Shown here: in pieces, positions 51,726 to 63,049 of the stretch
Layout of the letters: each line of letters begins with the position of its first letter
Numbering within the stretch: the stretch's first letter is position 1
The notes under the pieces: model-generated
Told to the model about the DNA's origin: nothing
Databases searched by the model: none
What the model saw: the letters and a program-made list of their open reading frames with translations, nothing else
Made by a program: the position numbers and the translations under genes
Assembly: GCA_024803745.1 (NCBI GenBank)
Contig: JANJXV010000013.1
Coordinates: 6,076,001-6,140,000 of the forward strand
DNA from: Megascapheus bottae
Lineage: Eukaryota; Chordata; Mammalia; Rodentia; Geomyidae
Length of the DNA: 64,000 nucleotides
Direction of reading: 5' to 3'

Positions 51726-52401
51726 CTTTGTCTGTTTTGGTTGTCTTTTCCTCATCAATACACAGAACTTGGTAACACTGTTATATAAGATGGGGTGTTA
51801 ATGTCAGCCTCCCGGGCTCTTCTTCATGATCCAACAACTTCCCAAGGACCTCCGTCTCTTAGTGCTACACATATGACCATAACATCCTCGTCTCCAGTGG
51901 ATTCTCTTCTCATCATGCTGGGTCTTTTCTTTTTGGGAAGGTTGTCCTCACTCTGCTGGGCTTCTCCATTCTCTGACATTTTTGGCTTGTTTATTGAAAT
52001 GGGGGATCTCTCCGACTATCTTTTTTTTTCTGGGCTCACTTCATATTGTAGTTCTTCGGATCTCTGTCTCTCAAGTAATTGGAGCTACCCTGCACAGCCC
52101 TCAGTATTTGTTTTCCTGTGTCCAGTTTCATTTAATATAATGATCTCTAGTCACATTCTTTTTTAGTATGTGGTATAAATGCCCCAATTTCATTTTTTCT
52201 GTAGGGCTAGCTAGATTACATACTTTAAAATAAGATCTGGAATCAAAACCTACTGAAATTCTAGTTGAACTTACCTTGGAAGGACTGAAATCCTTATATT
52301 TCATATGAAATTTCCCTATGCAGGAACTTGGTAAGTGTCTTTGCTTATTTAACCTTTATATATTTTTTCTATAAGAATTTTAGTTACCTTTATATAGATT
52401 G

Positions 52402-52461
<60 letters not shown>

Positions 52462-52463
52462 TC
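52402..52463. repeat. (TTTC)n microsatellite
   Basis: About 15 TTTC units joined directly to an S2 tail. Confidence 0.97.
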
Positions 52464-52683
52464 ATTTTGGTTGGTCATGGGATTGAACTCTGGGCCTGAG
52501 CTCTTCAGCTCAAGGCTACTGCCCTACCCCTTGTACCACAGTGCCACTTCTAGTTTCCTAGTGGTTAATTGGAGATAAGAATCTTATGGACTTCTTTAGT
52601 GGTGGGCTGGCTTTGATCTATGATCCTCAGATCTCAGCCTCCTGAGTAGCTAGGATTACAGGCGTGAGCCACTAGGCCCGGCT
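52464..52683 (-). mobile_element. S2 SINE
   Basis: tttggttggtcatgggattg to gcgtgagccactaggcccggc. The flanking word tagattgt occurs on both sides (52395-52402 and 52684-52691). Confidence 0.9.
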
Positions 52684-52689
52684 AGATTG

Positions 52690-53470
52690 TATACATTTCT
52701 TATTACATTTATTCCTAGACACTTACTATCAGTAAATGGCAATATTCTTCCTTTCTAATGGATTAGTGTCAAAAGGACCGAAGCTAATGATTCTGGGGTA
52801 TATGCTTGTCCTATTTTCAACCCAGAATCTCCTGTTCATCTTGACCTCTTCAACACAATGTGTGATGAGACTCAGCTTTGTATTGCTATTTCCAGTTTGT
52901 ACTTACTCTCCTGGATTTAGTATAGACTAATTGATTTCAAATTTATATCCCCAACCACAAACTCTTCCCTAAATTCTAAACACACGCACCCTAAATTCTC
53001 TTCTTGATATCTCCATGTAGAAACTTCAATGGTCCCTGACTGGACTCCTGGATCTGTTTCTCCAAATGTGTTCCCTCTGATGTCTTCCCCCCTGTCAATA
53101 AAGGACAAACCTGTCCTAGTTGGCCAAGCCAGAAGTCATGAAATCAACCTTGATTTCTTTCATTCTCATTCATTGTCTAGTCTAACAAGGTCCTGATACT
53201 TCAACCTTTTCCATTATCTCCTTTCCCGCTACAGTTTCCTTCCAGGCCTTGATATTGAATTATTGGCTTTGTATTTCGTTGAGTTTAGTTCCTATCATTA
53301 GCAGAGTGAAAGCTAAAATCAGAAATTTCAGTTTTGTTCATGTCTGTATTCTCAGTTCTTAAAAGAATTCCTGGAATGAAATAGGAATTATATCAATATT
53401 TATTGACTGATTCCACTGCTTTGGCAAATAAAACACTTGCCAAAGGTCCTTGGGTTTTCTATTACAAAGC
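52690..53470. other. Old unclassified repeat and unique DNA
   Basis: 52950-53240 (ctccatgtagaaacttcaatgg; ggccaagccagaagtcatgaaatcaacc) reads like an old interspersed repeat that I cannot name. The rest is featureless. Confidence 0.4.
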
Positions 53471-53477
53471 TTCTATG

Positions 53478-53735
53478 TCAGGAACCAGTGGCTCATGCTG
53501 CATCTTAGCAACTCAGGAGGCTGAGATCTGAGGACTGGAGTTTGGAGTCAGCTCAGGCAGGATAGCCTGTGAGACTCTTAGCTCCAACTAGCCACCAACA
53601 AAGCAGGAAGTAGAGCTGTGGCGGCTCAAGTGATAGAGTACTAGCTTTGACCAAAAACAACAACAAAAAAGTTCAGCGACAGAGTTCAGACATTGACAGA
53701 ACTAGCATGAACTCCCCCACAAACAAACAAAAAGT
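53478..53735 (+). mobile_element. S2 SINE
   Basis: tcaggaaccagtggctcatgc to agcatgaactcccccac plus an A-rich tail. Confidence 0.82.
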
Positions 53736-53989
53736 AACAACTGTGTTACTTATAAGTACTGAAATCATTGTCTCTCCCTTTAAACATGATGCAAATCTGC
53801 ATCTTTCTGGTCTTCTTGTGTTATCCTGAAATTCTCCAAAACGGTGCTGAGTTATAATGGTTAGCCATTTTGTTCTTGATTAGAATGTAAATGTCTCCAA
53901 CATTGAACTGCTTACTGGGATATATTTTTTGTTACTTTATCAAATTTAAGTAGTTAATTTCTTAGAGTTATAAAGAAAATTTGAGTGGA

Positions 53990-54690
53990 GGGGGGTGGGT
54001 GTCAGTGACTCCCACCCGTAACTCTAGCTACTGAGGATGATGAGATGTGAGGTTTCTGACTCAAAGCTATCCTAGGCAGGAAAATCCATGACATTTTTTA
54101 AAAAAAATTAATATATTTTTATTGTAATTAATAGAAGGGTTACATTATAGTTGCCAGATAGACATTACTTCACAAATATTGCTTCCCTTTCTCATGTTTT
54201 TGTCATCGTTTCCCTGCTCCCACCCCTCCCAATCATCTTGTTTTCCCCCTTCCCTCTTCTATTTCAAATAAACAAATAAAAATATATACAATATGTCAGA
54301 TAACAAGGTAATATACTGTAACAATATGAGATAACCAAGAGACAATAAAAGAGATGAGAAATAACATAGTACAGTAAGAACAACAATCACACATTATATG
54401 GCTCTTGTTTCTATATCTTGGAGGTCTTTTCATTTAGCCTCATCCTATATGGCCTCATGTATTTAGATTTTGCTCTATTGTAAACCTCTGCTAAGAGAGT
54501 CTAAGGTTTATACTAATTATGACAAATGAGAGAAACCATTGAGCTTACTTCACTTAATATGAGAAAAATCCATGACAATTCTTATCTTCAATTAACTACC
54601 AGAAAGCCATGTTGTGGAATGTCAGCCTTGAGTACATAAACTGACAATGTCCAGGCCCTGAGTTCAAGCTCCAGTACAGGCCTTGTGGAT
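53990..54690 (+). mobile_element. S2 SINE split by an L1
   Basis: Left part 53990-54093 (head), right part 54578-54690 (aattcttatcttcaattaactacc to gttcaagctccagtac). Removing the L1 and one duplicate restores a single S2. Confidence 0.85.
54094..54564 (-). mobile_element. 5'-truncated L1 inside an S2
   Basis: 3' UTR (ttttattgtaattaatagaagg onward) plus the last few ORF2 codons. A 13-bp duplication aaaatccatgaca at 54081-54093 and 54565-54577. Confidence 0.93.
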
Positions 54691-54762
54691 TTTGTACTTT
54701 TAGATAAGAGATATTCAACACATATCATACTCTATATTTTATAGCCTATAGTTTCGACACAC

Positions 54763-54764
<2 letters not shown>

Positions 54765-54817
<53 letters not shown>
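54765..54817. repeat. (GT)n microsatellite
   Basis: 26 perfect GT units ending at the S2 tail. Confidence 0.98.
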
Positions 54818-54818
<1 letters not shown>

Positions 54819-55035
54819 CTGGTCCTAGACCTTAAACTCAGGGATTAGGCACTGTCCCTGAGCTTTTGTGCTTATGGCGAGCACTCTACCACTTGAGTCA
54901 CAGCTCCTGTCTTTTTTGGTGGTTAATTAGAGAGAAGAGTCTCATGGACTTTTCTGTCTGGGCTGAATCAGGATCCTTAGATCTCATACTTCAGAGTAGC
55001 TAGGGTTACAGTGTGAGCTACAGGTACTCAGCCTG
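54818..55035 (-). mobile_element. S2 SINE
   Basis: ctggtcctagaccttaaactc to gtgtgagctacaggtactcagcc. Confidence 0.83.
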
Positions 55036-55129
55036 GGCAAACTTCTGGTAGCCTTTGTAATATCACAACATACTCATGCTGGCTGCCTCACTGGGCGAGG
55101 ACTGGCCCCTCCCTTTCTTTCTAAACTAT

Positions 55130-55320
55130 CATTGGTGATTGGTGATTGCCAGGTGCTGCCCAGTAATTCTACCCATGTTAACTCATGTCATGAGCTCATC
55201 AGCAAGCTCTCAAAGCAGGTACAGTCATCTCCCCGAGGCTTCAAAGGTCAGACAGCATCAGTGAGTGGCTGAGCTGTGATTGCAACCTTCGCTCTTTCTA
55301 TACTGCTGTATCACTCAGGT
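55130..55320 (+). mobile_element. MIR-like element
   Basis: gcaggtacagtcatctccccgagg, ggtcagacagcatcagtgagtgg and ctgtgattgcaacc match MIR landmarks loosely. Confidence 0.55.
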
Positions 55321-55845
55321 CAGCTCACGTGAAGGCTGAATGGGATTCTCAGCATAGATTCCACTTAGAGGAATATGCTGTGGCTTATTCCTGCCATCTT
55401 AGCTTCTCAGGGTTCTGCATACTTGGAACAGTCCTGGGTTATTATGCCTTTCATACTGACCTGAATCAGTGCATTACACACACAGGTGACTCTGGAGGAA
55501 CAGGGAAGGGTGGGAGGCAACCCTGGGGAACCGGCTCTGGAAAAATGCTCCCACACCACTACCCCGAGCCGAGGCAGTTAATTTGCCCCAGTGGCAAGAA
55601 GGAAATTTCTTGTAAAAGCTAGCTCCGATCAGAACAATGAGGCCTTTTCTTTTTTAACTTTGGAATGGAGCCTAGCTGTCCGTGGAAACAAAGAGAGGAG
55701 AGAATCACTGAACCAGTCTGGCACATAAAAACACAACCCAGAATGTCTGTCTTTGAAGTCCCCTTTATGTCGTTCAGAAAATTTGGGATTATTGGGGTGT
55801 TTCTTTTATCCTCCTTTGCTTCCTCAGACCCTTGCCCTACCACAA

Positions 55846-55851
<6 letters not shown>

Positions 55852-55923
<72 letters not shown>

Positions 55924-55980
55924 TCCCTCTCCCTCTCCCTCTCCCTCTCCCTCTCCCTCTCCCTCTCTCTCCCTCTCTCC
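55852..55980. repeat. Compound (CT)n-(CCCTCT)n pyrimidine tract
   Basis: About 66 bp of pure CT followed by ten or so CCCTCT hexamers, 128 bp entirely pyrimidine on the + strand. It is not next to a SINE. Confidence 0.98.
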
Positions 55981-56525
55981 TCTTGCCGAGAAAAGAGAAA
56001 GCTGGGTGTAAGGGATCCTTTCTTTGAAACAGGGCAGAAGTCATTAATTAAGGCCCCCATTCATTCCCGCTGACACTTGCTCATCAATCAGATTTCCTCT
56101 TAGCATTCTGATGACCCCTCTGACCTGGGTTCTCTACACTGTCTGCCAGACAGAATTGAAACTTGGACCACACACTAGAGGAGAGGGAGTGGGCTCTGGC
56201 TCTGGCTTCCTGAGACGGAAGAGAAAGGATCTGGGCACAAAGCTGCCTGGCCCAGAGATCTTCTGGGTTGAGATGAAGGTGAATAAAGATTTTTTTTTTT
56301 AAAGGAAGTAGGGCTTGCTCACTTTACACAGTGGTGATGTACAGCCATCCTTCCCTTTCATTGCTTGACCCAGAGCCAGCCATGGGGCTAGGACCCCTGC
56401 CAACCACGACCAGGAAATAATTCTTGTGCCAGCTTATTATTGCTCGTGCCTTTGCTCACAAATGTACAGAGAACTTGTCTGGAGATGGAGGTTCATCTCA
56501 ACTCAGGTGTGGGACTTTTTCTTTA
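55981..56525. other. Repeat-free intergenic stretch
   Basis: GC-richer than average, with a TTAATTAA palindrome at about 56045. No coding frame is recognised. Confidence 0.45.
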
Positions 56526-56527
56526 CT

Positions 56528-56665
56528 CTTTTTTTTTTTGTCGATTGTGGGGTTTGAACTCTGGGCCTGAGTGCTGTCCCTGAGCTCTTCAGCTCAAGGC
56601 TATCCTCAGATCTCAGCCTCCTGAGTAGCTAGGATTACAGGCATGAGCCACTGGGCCAGGCCCCA
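56528..56665 (-). mobile_element. S2 SINE with internal deletion
   Basis: The tRNA-like unit is joined at ctcaaggctatcctcag to the head end, losing about 100 bp. Confidence 0.83.
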
Positions 56666-56846
56666 AGAGTTTTTGAAAAGAAAAACCATAGTTAAATTTC
56701 CTGACTCGCGAGATCTGGGCACTAGGACATTCTCACAGATGACTTCAATAAGTACGAAAAAACAGCACAGGCAAACGCTCACTCTGGAGACAACCCACTT
56801 TCAGTCTATTCAAAGCATATTTATAGAAGATATTTAAGGGTTTTTG

Positions 56847-57075
56847 TTTTTGTTTTTCTGGATCATGGGGCTTGAATTAGGTCTCAGCGCTGTCCCTGAG
56901 CTCTTCAGCTCAAGGCTACCACGCTACCCTTGAGCCAAGCTCCACTTCCCATTTTCTAGAGGTTAATTGGAGATAAAGAGTCTCAGGTCCTTTTGTGCTG
57001 GATGGCTTTGAACCTTGATCCTCAAATCTCGGCCTCTTGAGCACAAACCACTGCATCTGGACAGTGTTTTTTTTT
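56847..57075 (-). mobile_element. S2 SINE
   Basis: tctggatcatggggcttgaa to gagcacaaaccactgcatctgg. A T run follows at 57068-57080. Confidence 0.85.
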
Positions 57076-57438
57076 TTTTTCCTTCTACCAAACTTAACTA
57101 AAAGGGTGAGAAAAGCACCTCGGGGTCTATTTTGTCTCTTCATAGTAACTCTGCAGTCATCTTGAGCTCCAGAAAAGAGAAGAATGACCAATAACATGTA
57201 TACCAAGAGGAATGGAAACCAGTCCTGGGGGAAGAAGACCCTTGCAGGGCAGATCACCCCAAATGAGGACAGCAAGCTATATTAATTAGAGCCAGTAGAG
57301 TCATCTCCTGGGAACTGGATTGGTTCCCTTCAGAAATAATGACAAGGATAACAACTGCTCTGGAACCTGAGAGAACTAGGACACCTGTAAATGTGACTCC
57401 TAAAATTGCAAACCTTTGCCCTCAGCTCCAAAATCGAC

Positions 57439-57486
<48 letters not shown>
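57439..57486. repeat. (ATCT)n microsatellite
   Basis: 12 perfect tetranucleotide units. Confidence 0.98.
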
Positions 57487-57539
57487 GCATGTCCCAGAGA
57501 TGGCTAGAATGTGTGGAAGTGTTTTCTTTTGTTTTTCCT

Positions 57540-57718
57540 TTATTGCCAGTCCTGGGACTTGAATTCAGGGCCCGGGCCACTTTGCTCAAGGTTAGAGCTC
57601 TACCACTTGAGCTACAGCACCACTTCCAGTCTCTTCTGTGTATGTGGTACTGAGGAATCTAACCCAGGGATCTGTGCATGCTAGGGGAGCACTCTACCAT
57701 TCAACTACACTCCCAGCT
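57540..57718 (-). mobile_element. S1 SINE
   Basis: attgccagtcctgggacttg to tacactcccagctcc. Shortened in the second unit. Confidence 0.87.
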
Positions 57719-57791
57719 CCAGAAGTGTTTTATTTCCAAGCCATCATGCCATGTAAAATGTGTCTTTCTCTGTTGCATTCCTTTCCTAATA

Positions 57792-57850
57792 GTCTTCCTT
57801 CCTTCCTTCCTTCCTTCCTTCCTTCCTTCCTTCCTTCCTTCCTTCCTTTC

Positions 57851-57906
<56 letters not shown>

Positions 57907-57927
57907 TCCTTCCTTCTTTCTTTCTAT
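57792..57927. repeat. (CCTT)n-(TTTC)n compound microsatellite
   Basis: About 57 bp CCTT, then about 70 bp TTTC, ending near the next S1 tail. Confidence 0.98.
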
Positions 57928-58135
57928 CTTTTTTTCTTCCCTTTCCTGCCAGTCCAGGAGATTGAACTCTGGGTCTGGGCACTGTCCTAGAGCTTTCTCA
58001 AGGATAGTGTTCTACCATTTGAGCCACAGCACCACTTTTGGCTTTTTCTGTGTGTGTGGTACCAAGGAATCAAAGCCAGGGCTTCATGCATGTTAGGTAA
58101 GCACTACCACCAGGCCACACTCCAGACACCCCCAA
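57928..58135 (-). mobile_element. S1 SINE
   Basis: cctgccagtccaggagattg to ccacactccagacaccc. Confidence 0.88.
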
Positions 58136-59540
58136 TAGACTTTCTTAGGTCTTTCACTATGCTTGCTTCCTGTCTTCCCTGAATCTTTCTCTTGATGGAC
58201 ACAATGACTGGTTTGACAGCTGAACTGACTTTCTGGTAACATTAGATTTGTAATAATCATTTGTTCTGTGCTTTGCACTTCAGAAGGCCTTGTTACATCT
58301 CTTAGTTGGTTTTCATTAGGCATGAATCATATGATCTTCTTATTCTCCTTTTATAGATACTATGGAACCACATTTTAGGATGGTGAGCTCTTTCCAGAGG
58401 CACACAGTTAAGGTACAGACTGTGGAGGTTTGTCAAGTGTTAAAAAATTGTTTTTTAGAGAGCTCCCATCCCTACAGTCTCTGCCTCCCTACTAAAGTCA
58501 AGAATAGGAGGCTATTAGAAAAATATAAGCTCCTGTCTTCTTCTTTGCAAATGAGGCACAGAAGCCTTAGCTTTCTTTGTAGTCCTCTTTCTTTAACTGG
58601 TGGTTGTCTGAGTTTGTGACAGGGGCTGAGTGACAGTGGTTTCTGCCACAACCTGTGGTGAATGGGAACAAAGCAATAAGAGACACCAAACTGTGGAATT
58701 GAATTTGGGGACAGCAGGGTACTGAAGTTTTCCTCCAGCTTCAGGGGTCCTGGGTCCATTTTGCAAGGTATTTATTGAGTAGGCTACAGGTGCATATGTG
58801 CAGAGAGTGAGGTCCAAGCACCTATGATATGGTGTAATTTTACTCAAGTGATAAATAACTTTATTACCTTAGGAGCAGGTGTAAGCAGAACATGACTTAT
58901 GATTCACATCAATTTTTGCCTATCCTCAAGTTTCCAGGTAGTCTGGTGTGCAAACAGCCTACACCCAGGCTAGCAATCTGAATTTCCTTCAAGCCAGGAC
59001 CAAGTGACCCTTTTGGGAAGCTCTCAGCATACTGAGAGTTCTGAGAGGAGGCGTTCCATCCCCCCAATCCTTTCAGGTCTCACAGCTTGGCTTTTTGGGA
59101 CTCTTACAGGTTTATCTCCTTGCCTCCAGTTGGACTGTTGGCCACCGCAGCTTGGGGTGCAAGCTGTCCAGGGTCTAGCTGTGGGGGCTGAGGACTCTGG
59201 AAGGTGTTTGGCCACAGGCTGGTGCAATAATACCCCCCTCCCATTTCCATAGTCTTGGAAAGATGCTGCTGCATGAACTCTCAGACCTTTCTTACCATCT
59301 GGTCTGCCATCTTTTCTTTCCTGGTTTTGAAGAGTAAAAAAAGGAGGTTCAGGGATAAGAGCCTCAGAGTCCCAGAGACTGAATAAATCAGCTTTTCTTT
59401 AAAAGGGGAGAAAAAAGGCTCTAAATAGAATTGTAAGCAGATCAGGCTGTGTCTCTTATCAGTCTTTGCCTGTTGACTTTGGCTGGGAGATAATCACCAT
59501 GGCCAACAAGAATCCTGGCAGCCAGTTAGTATTTACCTCT
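58136..59540. other. 1.4-kb repeat-free intergenic block
   Basis: No SINEs or LINEs are recognised. A perfect 7-bp stem with a 4-base loop (ctctcag-cata-ctgagag) lies at 59022-59039. Open frames here have no recognisable homology. Fairly GC-rich around 59050-59240. Confidence 0.45.
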
Positions 59541-59740
59541 TTTTTTTTTTTTTGCCAGTCCTGGGCTTGAGCTCAGGGCCTGAGCACTGTCCTTGGACTT
59601 TCTCAAGGCTAGAGCTCTACCACTTGAGCCTCCGCACCATTTCTGGCTTTTTTCTATGTATGTGGTACTGAGGAATCGAACCCGGGTCTTCATGCATGCT
59701 AGGCAAGCACTTTACCAATAGCCCAAACTCCCAGCCCCTA
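59541..59740 (-). mobile_element. S1 SINE
   Basis: Preceded by T12. ggaatcgaacccgggtcttc is intact. Approximate flanking repeat tagtatt(t/c)ac at 59527-59536 and 59739-59748. Confidence 0.92.
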
Positions 59741-59744
59741 GTAT

Positions 59745-61260
59745 TCACTTCTAAATGTTCACCTTCTACCACTGTTTTGTCATTGAAAAGCCCCAAAGAA
59801 TATACAATTCTCTGTGCTCCCTCAGTGTCAGCGCTTCTGTTCATGAGCCACAACCCCCTCATCCCTTTTTTCCTACCTGGCCCCATCTGAACTATCTACA
59901 AGGGAAGAGGAGGAGGCTCCACAGCCTTCATACTCTCACTTCCCGGCTGCTTTGTGAAGTCACCCACTGAACATCATTTACTTTGAAAGTTGGCTCTGTG
60001 AACCAGGTATAAATCACTTGATGCCAGATGTCCCTATGTCCAGGCACAGAGCAGATGAAGGAGGGGGAGCTGGAGGGTTGGGAGAATTCAGGCTCTCTAG
60101 TTTTCCACTCTGAGTTAGTAAACACAATAATCACTGGTACCTGCGTCTGAACTTTTCCCTGCTGAGACACAGAAGGAAGTTTCTGTAGGCCTTTAATTTT
60201 CCTGATGATGAAGTGATGGCCACATAGAAGTTAGCTCAGGAACCAAAGTTCTGTTTCAGGGGAATGGCTGGAACCATCCAGATTAAAAGTGTCTGCCTGT
60301 GTATTTTTCTGTAAACTTTACTATTTATTTGCTTATATCTAGGCTTAGAGCACACAAAAGAGGGATTAGGATTGGTCCAAGGACCTATGAATTGATGTCC
60401 ACTACTGTTAAGGTTCCAGAACAATTATCTCAGAGTCATAATACATCATATATTAAAAACCATAGGAAGGAGACAATAATTTCTGGAGTTGAAATACCCT
60501 ATGAGCAATGATCCTATCGAATTTATTTATTTTTTGCATAGAATGTGTTGGAATTTCTTGGAAATAGTAGATATTATATAATTTGTATTTTCTTTCTTTT
60601 TTTAGCTTCACACATCATAAATTTACTTATTCATGCAGGTCAGATATCTGCTCAGGATCTCATGGTGCTGAAATCTAAGAATTGTGTAGGGCTGCCATCT
60701 GGGGCGGAGTCTCCTCTTCCAGACTCGCCGGTTAATTGGCAGAGTCTATTTCCTTGCAATTGTAAGGCTGAAGTCTCCATATTTCTGCTACCTGTTATCT
60801 AGGGTCATTTTTAACCCCCAGACACAACCCATAGTTCCTTACCACATGGCCTCCAAACACCACTCACAGCATGGATATTTGATCTCTTTCTGGTGAGCCA
60901 GAATCTGTCTCTCATTTATTCTTCTAAACAGCTGGGGGGAGTGGGACGTGCTTTATATTTAGAGGGTTTTTGTAATTATATTAGATCCACCTGGATATCC
61001 TGTGGTTTTCTTTTTTGGGGGGGTCTCTTTTTATAACAGGCCTATTAGGGTATAATTGATACACAAAGAAGCACATACATTTAATGTATACAAGTTATAT
61101 ATCTTGATTGTGATAATGATAGTATCCTTATAAGCACATTCCACCAAATTTCCACAGGGAAATAAATTATAATCACAGACCTTGGGATTCTATAAGCTTC
61201 TGAATGAGCCACTGGATTACAGAGTTTCAGAGCCACAGTATTAAGCTAAACCTCCATCTA
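59745..61260. other. Intergenic stretch with old repeat remnants
   Basis: 60640-60930 (gctgccatctggggcggagtctc; ttccttaccacatggcctccaa) and 61030-61180 (ggtataattgatacacaaagaag) read like very old repeats, perhaps L1M-type or MaLR-type. I see nothing coding. Confidence 0.4.
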
Positions 61261-62430
61261 TTTTTTTATTGTCATGTACAGAGGGATTACAGTTATATTC
61301 ACCAGGTAATAAGTGCATTACTTCTCACATATTGATACCCCTTCTCATGTTTTTGTCCCCATTTCCCATCCACACCCCCACCCAATCATCTTGTTTACCC
61401 ACTTCCCTTTCCTATTTCAAATAAACAAATAAACATATATATATATATATATATAATATACTAGCTAACAAAGTCAGATACTGTAACAATATGAGATTAA
61501 CCAAAGGGCAACAAAAGAGAAGAAAAATAACATAGTACATTAAGAACAACAATCACTCAAGATAAAGCTCTTGTTTCCATATCCTGGAGATCCTTTCATT
61601 TAGCCTCATCCTATACGGCTTTATGTATCTAGGTTTTGAGCTATTGTAATCCTCTGCTAGGAGAGTCCTAATCTGCACTAATTATTACAAATGAGGGAAA
61701 CCATTGAGCCTATGTTCCTTTGAGTCTGGCTTACTTCACTTAATATGATTTTTTCCAAGTCTTTCTGTTTCCCTACAAATGAGGTAATGCCATTTTTTCT
61801 GATGACAACATAGAATTCCATTGTGTATAAATACCACATCTTGTTGATCCACTCATCAACTGAGGGGGATCTGGGTTGGTTCCAAATCTTTGCTATGGTA
61901 AATAGTGCTGCAATGAACATTGTTGTGCTGGTGGATTTAGTATGTCCTTGTTCCTGGACAATTGGGTAAATGCCAAGGAGTGCAATTGCTGGGTCAGAGA
62001 GAAGCTCTATGTTTAGTCTTTTGAGGAACTGCCATACTGCTTTCCATGGTGGTTGAATGAGTTTGCACTCCCACCAACAATGTGGTAGTGATCCATCCTG
62101 GCCACATCCCCACCAGCATCTGTTGTTATTAGATTTCTTGATCCTGGCCATTCTAACTGGAGTGAGGTGGAATCTTACAGTTGTTTTGATTTGCATTTCT
62201 TTTATGACCAGAGATGATGAGCATTTCTTCATGTGTCTATAGGCCATTTTTGTTTCTTCTTCAGAGAAGACTCTCTTTAAGTCTTTGGCCCATCTTTTAA
62301 TGGGATGGTTGTTTCTTTGAAGATTTGCCTTGGAGTCATTGAATTTATTTAGCTGTTGATACATTTTAGATGTGAAGCCTTTGTCTGTTGTATGGTTAGT
62401 GAAGATCTTCTCCCACTCTGTGGACTTTTC

Positions 62431-62794
62431 TGTGGATAGAGCTGGTCAGATCTGGCTGAGTCAGCTGGAGCAGCAGTAGAAGCACACTTCCTGCTCTTAG
62501 AGATGTGACCCACAGGCAAGTCTGCCTAGCTTGCGGGCCCTGAGCTGTCCATGCTCCCTGCACTCCCCCAAGGGACCAATTGGTACCCGCCTCAAGTGCC
62601 TGTTAGGTGATTGGCAGGGGGGGGAGGGGGGAGGGGGGAGGGGGGCGGGGGGGACTCAGGAGGTTGGGGTGCTGGGGCTATATAATTCCTGATCTGTGCA
62701 ACAATAAATGAGACCTGTTCATGCTTGTCCTCCAGGCATGTGTTCTGTGTGCACATCGTTCACGTTTACCTCCTGCCAGAGATCTAGCTCCACA
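62431..62794 (+). mobile_element. Retroviral-type LTR (ERV), solo, inserted in the L1
   Basis: Starts TGTGGATAG and ends ctccaCA, 364 bp. In order it has a G-rich block (62615-62653), a TATA-type box (tatataat at about 62680), an AATAAA (62704-62709) and a GT-rich segment (gtgttctgtgtgcac). This is the U3-R-U5 layout. No coding sequence of the provirus is present. Family unassigned; the adjoining stub suggests a lysine-tRNA-primed class II type. Confidence 0.8.
62615..62653 (+). promoter_or_regulatory. G-run block, potential G-quadruplex, in LTR U3
   Basis: Five runs of 5-8 G separated by single A or C, just upstream of the LTR TATA-type box. It meets the usual four-run quadruplex pattern. 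Confidence 0.7.
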
Positions 62795-62796
62795 AG

Positions 62797-62807
62797 TGGC
62801 GCCCAAC
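62797..62807 (+). promoter_or_regulatory. Primer binding site remnant, tRNA-Lys type
   Basis: TGGCGCCCAAC lies 2 nt after the LTR's terminal CA and matches the start of the site used by tRNA-Lys-primed retroelements. L1 sequence resumes at the next base, so only an 11-nt stub of the internal region survives. Confidence 0.7.
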
Positions 62808-63049
62808 TTGCTAGCTATGTCCTTTGCCATACAGAAGCTCTGCAGTTTAATGCAGTCCCATTTGTTTTGTTTCTTGTTTGTCTAGGTCTTTATTAAGAAA
62901 GTTTTGAGTTGTGCCAAGGAGACCTAATGTATCTCCTATTTCTTCTTGTAAAGTTTTTCCTGAAGGTCTTTGATCCATTTGGAATTAATCCAGGTGCAGG
63001 GTGACATAGAAAGATCTAACTTTTATTTTCTACAGGTGCTTAACCAGAA

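Larger units (their letters stand above)
61263..63046 (-). mobile_element. 5'-truncated L1 LINE interrupted by an LTR
   Basis: The minus-strand frame 62364-61678 (228 codons) encodes an unbroken ORF2 C-terminus with [46 protein letters not shown] and the natural end SLICNN. The 3' UTR covers 61677-61263. ORF2 upstream of 62430 resumes at 62808-63046 beyond the LTR. The junction to an S2 fragment at 63047 has no clear target duplication. Confidence 0.93.

Noticed and set aside
55619..56073. Open frames of 106-141 codons rich in SL or RE repeats
   Set aside because: They are translations of the (CT)n/(CCCTCT)n tract, which lacks stop codons.
57638..58096. 152-codon frame with FLPS/FLSF repeats
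   Set aside because: It is made of S1 SINE ends plus a CCTT/TTTC microsatellite.
61678..62364. Unbroken 228-codon minus-strand frame
   Set aside because: It is an L1 ORF2 C-terminus. Without the upstream reverse transcriptase and endonuclease it is not a gene.
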